Assembly: GCA_947459245.1 (NCBI GenBank)
Contig: CANHCV010000004.1
Span: 1 to 64,000, forward strand
Direction of reading: 5' to 3'
DNA length: 64,000 bases
From: Bacteroidota bacterium
Lineage (GTDB): Bacteria > Bacteroidota > Bacteroidia > UBA7662 > CANHCV01
Below, piece by piece: positions 39,503-47,962 of the stretch. A model generated the notes under the pieces. It was not told the origin of the DNA, made no database searches, and saw nothing but the letters and a program-made list of their open reading frames with translations. Positions within the stretch are counted from its first letter, which is position 1; each line of letters starts with the position of its first letter. The position numbers and the translations under genes were made by a program.

Positions 39503-41419
39503 TTAGCGCATCAATCTTTTGATATCCATTTTGGAATTCCAGTGCCTTAAATACTCGTTTTTTAACGCTTCTTCAATTTTTTCAAAATTGCTTTCGGAAT
39601 AATTGAACACGTAATTTTTGTTTTTTCCTGGATTAGGAATCGGAACTCCTACCCAAGTTTTCCGACCGAGGAAAACGGAAAGTAGGTTGGTAAAAATGAG
39701 GTTTCTTCTTTTCGAAATTAGAAAATAAGGAAAAGTGAAGAAGAAAAAAAGGCAAATCAATAGGTCTAAAATTCGTTTGTTTCGTTGATTTGAGGGGGAG
39801 AAATAAGCCAAATTGAAATCTTTGCTGTACAATACCCCAGGTGTTTCAACCGATTGAGAGCCAATGATGAATGAACTTTCTTTGGGAACAATTTTGAAGA
39901 CGTATTTCTTTTTCAATTGCTCCATGCTTTGAATGATGCTAGTATTGGAAAGGGACGCGCCACAAAAAATGATTTGCTCCAGTTGTAAGTCAGATGCAAT
40001 TTTGGGTAGCTCAAGGAAATTGCCGAGGCCATGGGTTGCAGAAGAAGGATTGATGTAGCCTAAATAACGAATGGAGGAATTGGCTTTTTGAAGAAGGCCT
40101 AAAACGCGTTCAACTTCCATTTCCGAGCCAATCATGATGGTTCTTAAATCGGTTTGAGAATCGTTTTTCCATTGGCCTAAACCAATTCTAATCAACAGCC
40201 ATCGGAAGCCAATGAGGCCAATGCCTCCCACGAGTGCTCCAACCAACAACATTCCTCTCGAAAATCGAACCGACTCATCCAATAATCCGTAGGCAGCTAA
40301 CGTGATGGTTGTTCCCACGGCCAATCCTCGAAGCAATTTCCAAGGTTTGAACGGACGATCGTATCCTCCTGAAAAATACATCGAAAGCAACCAAACGAAA
40401 ATGTAAGCCGGAACAAATCCAAACAGAAAAACATCGGGGTAGCGAACCCCATCCATTTCTTTGATGTTTCGCTCCCAATATCCTTCTAAAAAATAAAAAA
40501 GGGTCCAAAGGAGCGAAAAATCGAACAAAGGGAGCAAGCTTTTTTGAATCCTGTGCGATAAATAGGCCCAAATGGCTTTGCCAATGATGGCCGGATAGAG
40601 CAAGGTGGAGAGGAGGAAGGCCTGCCCTTTGGTAAAGTACCTTTTTGCGAAAATGATCATGGCTCCGTAAAAGGCTTTTACATAACTATAACTCTCTTTT
40701 CGAGTACTTTCTCCTTTGTAGTGAATGATGGGGGTGTAGGGGAAGTAATGATTTTCGTAACCTGCTAATCGAATGCGATGCGACAAATCGATGTCTTCAC
40801 CGTACATGAAATAAGTTTCATCCAATAAACCTATTTCATCCAAGACCGATTTTCGCATCCACATGAAAGCACCGGCTAATACCTCTACTTTTTGGGGCAT
40901 GGTTTCCGATAAATTTCCGTGGTAATAGGCCCCAAAACGCGGATGTTCCGAAAATAATTTAGAGAGTCCTGTCATTTTGTAAACAGCAACCTCGGGCGTT
41001 GGTAGTCCTCGCTTGGATTCTGGCAAGTAAACGCCCGAACCATCCAGCATTTTTACCCCAAGTCCACCCAGTTTTGGATGCTCCTGGCAATAACTCAAAA
41101 TTTCTTTAAAACAATTTTCTGGTACAATCGTATCGGGATTAAGCAATAAAACCCATTCGCCCCTCGCCAAGCGAATGGCTTGATTATTGGCTTTGGAAAA
41201 TCCAACATTGTTCTGATTTGCAATGAGTTTAACTTGAGGGAATTGGAGTTTGATCCATTCCACCGACCCATCCGATGAGTTGTTGTCTACCACAAAAACT
41301 TCCGCTTCCAAATCTTGGGTAGCAGCAAAAACGCTTCTCAAGCACTGCTCTAGAAAGTATTTGACGTTGTAATTGACAATGACTACCGTTAGTACCATAC
41401 CAACGTGCAAGATATTCAA
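39503..41419 (-). CDS. Glycosyltransferase family 2 fused to a polyprenyl glycosylphosphotransferase-like module
   Basis: N-term 'LTVVIVNYNVKYFLEQCLRSV...VVDNNSSDGSV'; C-term TM helices, CoA-binding-like region and truncated sugar-transferase-like 'NKRILDLLICLFFFF...FTNLLSVFLGRKTWVGV'. Confidence 0.78.
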   Translation of the reverse strand: MNILHVGMVLTVVIVNYNVKYFLEQCLRSVFAATQDLEAEVFVVDNNSSDGSVEWIKLQFPQVKLIANQNNVGFSKANNQAIRLARGEWVLLLNPDTIVPENCFKEILSYCQEHPKLGGLGVKMLDGSGVYLPESKRGLPTPEVAVYKMTGLSKLFSEHPRFGAYYHGNLSETMPQKVEVLAGAFMWMRKSVLDEIGLLDETYFMYGEDIDLSHRIRLAGYENHYFPYTPIIHYKGESTRKESYSYVKAFYGAMIIFAKRYFTKGQAFLLSTLLYPAIIGKAIWAYLSHRIQKSLLPLFDFSLLWTLFYFLEGYWERNIKEMDGVRYPDVFLFGFVPAYIFVWLLSMYFSGGYDRPFKPWKLLRGLAVGTTITLAAYGLLDESVRFSRGMLLVGALVGGIGLIGFRWLLIRIGLGQWKNDSQTDLRTIMIGSEMEVERVLGLLQKANSSIRYLGYINPSSATHGLGNFLELPKIASDLQLEQIIFCGASLSNTSIIQSMEQLKKKYVFKIVPKESSFIIGSQSVETPGVLYSKDFNLAYFSPSNQRNKRILDLLICLFFFFTFPYFLISKRRNLIFTNLLSVFLGRKTWVGVPIPNPGKNKNYVFNYSESNFEKIEEALKNEYLRHWNSKMDIKRLMR

Positions 41420-41805
41420 TAATATTCAACGGGCACAAAAGCGTGTTCAAAATGTTCCAATTCCCATGCTTTTTCAGGATGGGTAATGATGGAAATTACA
41501 TCGAAACGAATTTCATCGGGATGGGGAAATTTTCGCAAATAATGCCGTGCAGCTTGGGTGATTTTGCGTTGCTTGAGCGAATTTACGGCCTTTTCCGGGT
41601 GGGCGTTTTTCCAAGGTTTTCTCGATTTTACTTCCGTGAAAACCAAGGTGTTCTGATCTTTGGAAACGAGATCAATTTCGGCAATGGTAGAGTAATGGAA
41701 GTTTTTTTGAAGGATAAGATGTCCTTTTTGCAGTAAATAAAGTTCTGCAAATGCCTCCGCCGAACGTCCTGTTTCGGTAGAGGCGTTTTTTTCCGTCTTT
41801 TTCAT
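41416..41805 (-). CDS. YraN family (UPF0102) endonuclease-fold protein
   Basis: 'GRSAEAFAELYLLQKGHLILQKNFHYSTIAEIDLVSKDQNTLVFTEVKSRK'. Confidence 0.9.
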   Translation of the reverse strand: MKKTEKNASTETGRSAEAFAELYLLQKGHLILQKNFHYSTIAEIDLVSKDQNTLVFTEVKSRKPWKNAHPEKAVNSLKQRKITQAARHYLRKFPHPDEIRFDVISIITHPEKAWELEHFEHAFVPVEYY

Positions 41806-41831
41806 GGTAACTTTGCACAAAATACAAAAAA

Positions 41832-42362
41832 ATGCTGGCACCCAAAAAACCGAACGATTCGTTCACGGTAATGAACGAAATGATTTTGCCGAACGACACC
41901 AACGTGTTAAACAATTTGATGGGCGGCCGTTTGTTGCATTTTATGGATATTTGCGCTGCCATCGCCGCCCAGAAACATTCCGGTCGAGTAGTGGTAACCG
42001 CATCGGTCGATTCGGTTTCTTTCAAAGAGCCCGTAAAACTGGGCGACGTTGTTACCCTCGAAGCTTGGGTTACCCGTGCCTTTACTTCTTCCATGGAGGT
42101 TTTCATTCGGGTGACTTGTGAAAACATCCCAACCCGAAGAAAAGTAAAGTGCAACGAAGCATATTACACGTTTGTTGCCGTGGATCAATTGGGTACACCC
42201 ATTGCTGTTCCTCCCATTCAACCCGAAACAGAAGAAGATCAACACCGTTTTGAGGATGCTTTGAAAAGAAGGCAACTTCGCTTGCTGATCGCCGGGAAAA
42301 TCAAACCGGAAGATGCACCCGAATTGAAAGAATTGTTTTCTCCAAAAACAGAAAACCTATGA
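41832..42362 (+). CDS. Acyl-CoA thioesterase (hotdog fold)
   Basis: 'NDTNVLNNLMGGRLLHFMDICAAIAAQKHSGRVVVTASVDSVSFKEPVKLGD'. Confidence 0.9.
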   Translation: MLAPKKPNDSFTVMNEMILPNDTNVLNNLMGGRLLHFMDICAAIAAQKHSGRVVVTASVDSVSFKEPVKLGDVVTLEAWVTRAFTSSMEVFIRVTCENIPTRRKVKCNEAYYTFVAVDQLGTPIAVPPIQPETEEDQHRFEDALKRRQLRLLIAGKIKPEDAPELKELFSPKTENL

Positions 42363-43222
42363 TGCAATCCATGACCGGATTCGGTTCGGCGAGCGCCCAA
42401 ACGAAATTGGGAAAAGTAACGATCGAATTAAGGGCGCTCAATAGCAAACAAATGGATTTAACCATTCGCTTGCCTAAGGAGTTTTCTAATTTGGAAGCTC
42501 ACGTTCGGCAAGCCATTTCTGCCAAAAATCAACGTGGAAAAATTACGTGTTTGATTCATCTTGAATCTGATTCAAACGTTGAAGTGAGTCTGAATAAAGA
42601 ATTGGCAAACAGTTATTTAAATCAGCTAAAGAGTTTTGCGGATGGGCATTCGTTGAAGGAGGTCGATTACTTAAGCATCATTTCCCGAATGCCAGAAGTT
42701 TTTTCCGGACAACTTTCTTCCGATGAAGAAGATGAAGGAGTGTTCATCTCGGCGGTTCATGAAGCATGTGATTCCTTGAATCAATTTCGTTTTCAAGAAG
42801 GAATGGAAACCCAGAAAGCCATCACAAACAGTGTTCGAGAAATTCAATCCAATTTGCATCAAATTGAAGCATTGGATGCTGAACGCATTGCTTTGATGAA
42901 GGAAAAATTCGAATCCTGGGTGAAAGATCGCTTAACCAAAGCCGCTTTTGACCAGGAGCGATTTGAACAAGAACTGATCTATTACCTTGAAAAGTTGGAT
43001 GTTTCTGAAGAAAAACAGCGTTTGAATCAACACTTGAATTTCTTTCAGGAAAACATCAATGAACCGCAAGCTGGACGAAAATTGGGTTTTATTGCACAAG
43101 AAATGGGGCGCGAAATCAATACCCTGGGTTCCAAGGCAAACCATTTTGGAATTCAACAAAAAGTGGTTGAAATGAAGAATGAACTGGAGAAGATTAAAGA
43201 ACAAGTGCTCAATATTTTATGA
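42359..43222 (+). CDS. YicC family protein
   Basis: 'MQSMTGFGSASAQTKLGKVTIELRALNSKQMDLTIRLP'; C-term 'GRKLGFIAQEMGREINTLGSKAN'. Confidence 0.93.
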   Translation: MMQSMTGFGSASAQTKLGKVTIELRALNSKQMDLTIRLPKEFSNLEAHVRQAISAKNQRGKITCLIHLESDSNVEVSLNKELANSYLNQLKSFADGHSLKEVDYLSIISRMPEVFSGQLSSDEEDEGVFISAVHEACDSLNQFRFQEGMETQKAITNSVREIQSNLHQIEALDAERIALMKEKFESWVKDRLTKAAFDQERFEQELIYYLEKLDVSEEKQRLNQHLNFFQENINEPQAGRKLGFIAQEMGREINTLGSKANHFGIQQKVVEMKNELEKIKEQVLNIL

Positions 43223-43782
43223 AAAGAAAAGCCATTATTTTTTCAGCTCCTTCAGGGGCAGGTAAAACAACGCTCGTTCAACATTTAATGCAACAACTCC
43301 CCGTACTTCAGTTTTCTGTTTCGGCTACAAGCCGTGAAAAACGGGACCACGAGATTCACGGGAAGGATTACTTTTTCCTTTCTCCCGAACAGTTTCGGGC
43401 ACACATTCAATCCAACGATTTTTTGGAATGGGAAGAGGTGTATCCCGATCATTATTACGGAACCTTGAAAAGTGAAGTGGATCGAATTTTTGAAGAAGGA
43501 AAAGTAGTGATTTTTGATGTTGATGTGGTTGGCGGATTAAATTTGAAGGAGTATTTTGGATCTGAGGCCTTGGCCGTTTTTGTAAAACCTCCATCTGAGC
43601 AAGATTTAGAAGCTCGACTGAGATTTAGAAATACCGAAACAGAAGAAAAAATCCAATTGCGTTTGGCGAAAGCGAAACATGAATTGACTTTTGAAGATCG
43701 TTTTGACACCATCATTGTGAATGCCAACTTGGATGAGGCCAAGGAAGAATCGCTAGAAAAAGTTAAACAATTTATTCATTGA
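43219..43782 (+). CDS. gmk: Guanylate kinase
   Basis: 'AIIFSAPSGAGKTTLVQHLM', 'SVSATSREKRDHEIHGKDYFFL'. Confidence 0.95.
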   Translation: MKRKAIIFSAPSGAGKTTLVQHLMQQLPVLQFSVSATSREKRDHEIHGKDYFFLSPEQFRAHIQSNDFLEWEEVYPDHYYGTLKSEVDRIFEEGKVVIFDVDVVGGLNLKEYFGSEALAVFVKPPSEQDLEARLRFRNTETEEKIQLRLAKAKHELTFEDRFDTIIVNANLDEAKEESLEKVKQFIH

Positions 43783-43787
43783 ATTCC

Positions 43788-44729
43788 ATGAATGTACTCA
43801 TTATTGGATCAGAAGGCCAATTGGGCTCTGAATTGTACGACGCACTTGTACGTAAATACCCAAACGCCAAAGTGGTTTGCTCCGATATTCGAAATGCTTT
43901 TCCCGATAAAGAACGGTCATTTGAAATCCTAGACGCAACCGATGCAAAAACCTTGGATCAAATCCTTGAAAAACATCAAATTACGCAGATTTATCATTTG
44001 GCTGCCATTTTATCAGCTCGTGGTGAGCAAAATCCCCTTTGGGCATGGGACATCAACATGCGGGGATTGTTGGTGGTGTTGGAAGCTGCGGTTAAACACA
44101 AAATTCATCGCATGTATTGGCCGAGCTCCATCGCCGCATTCGGTCCAAATACGCCTCGGGTTCAAACCCCGCAGCAAGTGGTGATGGATCCCAATACCGT
44201 TTACGGAATGAGCAAACAAGTGGGGGAACTGTGGTGCCGCTACTATTTCGAAAAATACGGATTAGACGTTCGCAGCCTTCGCTACCCGGGCATCATCAGT
44301 TACAAAACCTTACCCGGTGGTGGTACCACCGATTATGCCATCGATATTTTTCACAAAGCACTGAAAGGAGAGAAATTTTCTTGTTTTCTAGGTCCAGAAA
44401 CTCCTCTCCCCATGATGTACATCGATGATGCCATCCGAGCAACTTTGGAATTGATGGAGGCCCCTTCTGAACAAATTAAAGAACGAACCAGCTACAATCT
44501 CGCTGCCATTTCGTTTACTCCCAAACAATTGGGTGAAGCCATTAAAAAAGCTATTCCCGGATTTGAAATGGATTATACTCCCGATTTCCGACAAAAAATT
44601 GCCGATTCTTGGCCAGGTTCCATCGACGATTCAGAAGCGAGAAAAGATTGGGGATGGAATCATCAATTTGGAATGGATGAATTGGTGAAAGTTATGTTGG
44701 ATGGATTGAATTCAGGGTATTTATCATGA
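43788..44729 (+). CDS. NAD-dependent epimerase/dehydratase, short-chain L-threonine dehydrogenase-like
   Basis: 'VLIIGSEGQLGSELYDALVRKYPNAKVVCSDIRN', 'YGMSKQVGELWCRYYFEKYGLDVRSLRYPGIIS'. Confidence 0.87.
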   Translation: MNVLIIGSEGQLGSELYDALVRKYPNAKVVCSDIRNAFPDKERSFEILDATDAKTLDQILEKHQITQIYHLAAILSARGEQNPLWAWDINMRGLLVVLEAAVKHKIHRMYWPSSIAAFGPNTPRVQTPQQVVMDPNTVYGMSKQVGELWCRYYFEKYGLDVRSLRYPGIISYKTLPGGGTTDYAIDIFHKALKGEKFSCFLGPETPLPMMYIDDAIRATLELMEAPSEQIKERTSYNLAAISFTPKQLGEAIKKAIPGFEMDYTPDFRQKIADSWPGSIDDSEARKDWGWNHQFGMDELVKVMLDGLNSGYLS

Positions 44730-45535
44730 TTGGCTCCATCCGAAAAATGCGAACAGTTCATTTCCCAGAAGAGGGTGGAAGAGTGGAGTATTTTTGGAGA
44801 ACTACCGAAGGTGAAATTCCGTTGAATGATTTTTTAGGAAGAGAAATTTCCATTGAGCATACGGGTCGTATTTTTTGCAAGAATTGCGGAAAAAAGACGA
44901 ATAAGTCGTTTAGTCAGGGATTTTGTTACCCCTGTTTTCAGAATGCCCCCGAGAATGCCGAATGCATTTTGCATCCTGAACTTTGCAGGGGGCATGAAGG
45001 ATTGGGGAGAGATCCGGAATGGGAGAAAAATCATCACGTTCAGCCCCATTTTGTGTATTTGGCTTTTGCAACCGAGGTCAAAGTTGGTGTAACGCGAACA
45101 ACACAGGGAATTACCCGGTGGATTGATCAAGGAGCCGAGGCCGTTCAAGTGATAGCCGAGGTTCCTTACCGGCAATTGGCCGGAGAAATTGAGGTATTTT
45201 TGAAGGATTATTTTACCGATAAAACCCATTGGCAGCGCATGTTAACCCATGCAGGTGGCCCCAATATTCAAGCCTTGAAGGAAGGGGTTAATCAGGCGGA
45301 AACGGTTCTTCCGGAGGTTTATCAAGAGTATTTTCCCATTGAAAATGAAGCATGCATCATTCGTTACCCGCAATTGGTAATTCCTGCAAAGGTTTCTTCT
45401 ACCAATTTCGAAAAGGAATTGAAAGTTACTGGAAAATTAATTGGAATAAAGGGGCAATACCTGTTTCTTGAAGGAGGTAAAGTGATGAATGTTCGAACTA
45501 TGGAAGGGTATGAAACAGAATTTTTTGAGAAATAA
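44726..45535 (+). CDS. DUF2797 domain protein
   Basis: 'FCKNCGKKTNKSFSQGFCYPCF' and 'HFVYLAFATEVKVGVTRTTQGITRWIDQGA'. Confidence 0.8.
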   Translation: MIGSIRKMRTVHFPEEGGRVEYFWRTTEGEIPLNDFLGREISIEHTGRIFCKNCGKKTNKSFSQGFCYPCFQNAPENAECILHPELCRGHEGLGRDPEWEKNHHVQPHFVYLAFATEVKVGVTRTTQGITRWIDQGAEAVQVIAEVPYRQLAGEIEVFLKDYFTDKTHWQRMLTHAGGPNIQALKEGVNQAETVLPEVYQEYFPIENEACIIRYPQLVIPAKVSSTNFEKELKVTGKLIGIKGQYLFLEGGKVMNVRTMEGYETEFFEK

Positions 45536-45609
45536 TTCGTCAAATTTGAATTAATTATTGCAATTCCGAAATCAGTTTTCTAAATTGCGCATCATTAAAC
45601 CCAAATACA

Positions 45610-46380
45610 ATGAAAAAAATCATGCTATTGTTGGCTGTTGGCGCGTTCGCAGCTAGTTGCTCGAAAGAAGCAAAAGTTACAGAAAACATCACTATTCCTC
45701 AGTCTCAAAAGACTCTTTTGATTTCTAGAAGCGCTACGTGGTGTGGTCCATGTGGTTCAAGTGGAAAGCCTGTTTTTCGTGCCTTGGAAGCTATTGGTGA
45801 TGACAAAATCGTTTGTCTTGCTTCTCAATCTAGCGATGGTCTAAATTCTCCAGCTGGTGATTTGATTGGTAACAATTTGATGTCACGTTTCCAACAGAAT
45901 GGAATTCCTCACATGTTCCAAACAGGAAATGGAAATACCCTCAATTTCTATCCTAACCAATCAACGGCTACCAACAACATGAACACCATTAACGCGAAAG
46001 CCGCTAATGCAAACGTTTATGTTTCTGCTACCGTAGAAGGATCAACCATCAATATCAAAGCAAAAACCAAATTTTTTGCAACAGGATCAGGTAACTACCA
46101 GTTGGGAGTACTTATTCTAGAAAACGGAATCCAAAAAACTCAATCAGGATCTTCAAATCCTAATCACGATGGTGTTATTCGCGGAAATGCAGGCTCTTCA
46201 GCTTGGGGTGAAGCCATCACAAGCACTGCCATGGATGCAGAGCAAGAGTTTACTTACACTGTGAATGTTGATCCTACTTGGAAAAAAGAAAATTTGAAAG
46301 TTGCTGCCATCATCTGGAAAAAGAATGGTAACAATTACGATGCTGAAAACGCATCTGCTGTAAAAGTAACTGTAAAATAA
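45610..46380 (+). CDS. Omp28-like lipoprotein with thioredoxin-type CGPC motif
   Basis: Lipobox FAASCSKE; 'LLISRSATWCGPCGSSGKPVFRALEA'. Confidence 0.78.
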   Translation: MKKIMLLLAVGAFAASCSKEAKVTENITIPQSQKTLLISRSATWCGPCGSSGKPVFRALEAIGDDKIVCLASQSSDGLNSPAGDLIGNNLMSRFQQNGIPHMFQTGNGNTLNFYPNQSTATNNMNTINAKAANANVYVSATVEGSTINIKAKTKFFATGSGNYQLGVLILENGIQKTQSGSSNPNHDGVIRGNAGSSAWGEAITSTAMDAEQEFTYTVNVDPTWKKENLKVAAIIWKKNGNNYDAENASAVKVTVK

Positions 46381-46398
46381 TAGTTCACTAGAAACGAT

Positions 46399-46427
46399 TA
46401 AAAAGCCCCATTTAGGGGCTTTTTTTA
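46399..46427. terminator. Rho-independent terminator
   Basis: AAAAAGCCCC-ATTTA-GGGGCTTTTTTT. Confidence 0.9.
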
Positions 46428-46480
46428 TTTTGCAACTGCAACTCCACTTTTGCGTTTTATTTTTGTAAAAACTGAAAGAC

Positions 46481-46975
46481 ATGTTCAAGGTTTTCCTTCC
46501 CCTTTTTGTGCTATTTTTTTTAGCGATCGGCTGTTCCCACGTGCCCGATAAAGGAATCAACAATACCTGGTTTGCACCCGAATTAACCCAAAGTGAATTT
46601 GGAGATGATGAAAGCCACAATGCAGGGAAAAATTGCATGTCTTGCCACGTGAAGGGCGGCGATCGGGAAGCCGCTAAAGAAGGAATTTGGAGCATTGCTG
46701 GAACCGTTTATCAAACGGGGACCACCAAAATATTGCCCGGTTCAACCCTCGAACTTTTTACCGGACCCAACGGTAGCGGTTCGAAAGTAATTTCCCTCCC
46801 CGTGGATGACGAAGGAAATGCTTATACCAATAAAAACATCCCTCTTGGTACGGGGCTTTTCCCTGTGGTGACCGGCCCAACAGGAAAAAAAGCATTCATG
46901 ATGTCCTCCATCGGAAATGGAGCATGCAACTCTTGCCACAACAACGGAACTCCAAAAATTACGGTAGAAAAATAA
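46481..46975 (+). CDS. Lipoprotein with two CxxCH haem-binding motifs
   Basis: Lipobox LAIGCS; CMSCH and CNSCH motifs flanking a ~90-aa insert. Confidence 0.75.
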   Translation: MFKVFLPLFVLFFLAIGCSHVPDKGINNTWFAPELTQSEFGDDESHNAGKNCMSCHVKGGDREAAKEGIWSIAGTVYQTGTTKILPGSTLELFTGPNGSGSKVISLPVDDEGNAYTNKNIPLGTGLFPVVTGPTGKKAFMMSSIGNGACNSCHNNGTPKITVEK

Positions 46976-46976
46976 T

Positions 46977-47933
46977 ATGAACTCAGACGTAGCTCAAGTA
47001 GATCAACTAAAATCCAAATACGCCGAACTTCAAAAAGAAATCGGAAAAGCCATTTACGGACAAGAAGACGTCGTCAATGCGGTAATCACCTCGGTGCTGT
47101 GCAACGGTCACTGCTTATTGGTAGGCGTTCCCGGGTTAGCGAAAACCCTTTTGGTGCAAACCATATCAAAAGTATTGGATTTATCCTTCTCACGCATTCA
47201 GTTTACTCCAGATTTGATGCCTTCCGACATTACTGGAAACGAGATTTTAGATGAGCAAAAACATTTTAAATTCATCCCTGGACCTTTGTTTTCCAACTTG
47301 GTCTTGGCCGATGAAATTAACCGAACACCACCCAAAACGCAAGCTGCCTTGCTCGAAGCGATGCAGGAACGAAAAGTAACCGTTGCTGGAAAATCGTATG
47401 CTTTGCCAAGCCCATTTTTTGTTTTGGCGACCCAAAATCCCATCGAGCAAGAAGGAACCTATCCGCTCCCAGAAGCGCAATTGGATCGTTTCATGATGAA
47501 CATCTCCTTGGATTATCCTCATTTTCACGATGAAGTTCGAGTAGTTCGAGATACCACTTCCAATCACAAGGCCGAATTAAAAAATGTTCTCTCTGCTCAA
47601 GAAATTCTTGAATATCAAGAATTGGTTAGAAGAGTACCTATCAACGATTCGGTTTTAGAATACGCTGTTAAATTGGTTCATAAAACCCGACCCAATGGCG
47701 AATTCGCTACCGAAAAGGTAAAGAAATACGTTTCTTGGGGCGCCGGTCCACGTGCAAGTCAGTACTTGGTGCTTGGAGCCAAATGCCATGCCATCCTGCA
47801 CGGAAAATATTCACCCGATATCGAAGATGTACAAGCTGTAGCGGTAAATATTTTGCGCCATCGCGTAGTCATCAATTACAAAGCCGAATCCGAAGGTCTC
47901 ACCATCGACCAAATCATCAAGGAACTGTATTAA
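46977..47933 (+). CDS. MoxR family AAA+ ATPase
   Basis: 'LLVGVPGLAKTLLVQTIS', 'LVLADEINRTPPKTQAALLEAMQERKVT', 'LATQNPIEQEGTYPLPEAQLDRF'. Confidence 0.94.
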   Translation: MNSDVAQVDQLKSKYAELQKEIGKAIYGQEDVVNAVITSVLCNGHCLLVGVPGLAKTLLVQTISKVLDLSFSRIQFTPDLMPSDITGNEILDEQKHFKFIPGPLFSNLVLADEINRTPPKTQAALLEAMQERKVTVAGKSYALPSPFFVLATQNPIEQEGTYPLPEAQLDRFMMNISLDYPHFHDEVRVVRDTTSNHKAELKNVLSAQEILEYQELVRRVPINDSVLEYAVKLVHKTRPNGEFATEKVKKYVSWGAGPRASQYLVLGAKCHAILHGKYSPDIEDVQAVAVNILRHRVVINYKAESEGLTIDQIIKELY

Positions 47934-47962
47934 ACACCCCTTTTCATCCTAATCAATAACTT

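Noticed and set aside
41672-42154. 160-aa minus-strand ORF overlapping yraN and the thioesterase
   Set aside because: Overlaps two well-supported genes in other frames.
46198-46695. 165-aa minus-strand ORF spanning the 46.4-kb terminator
   Set aside because: Runs through a strong terminator and two supported coding regions; low complexity.
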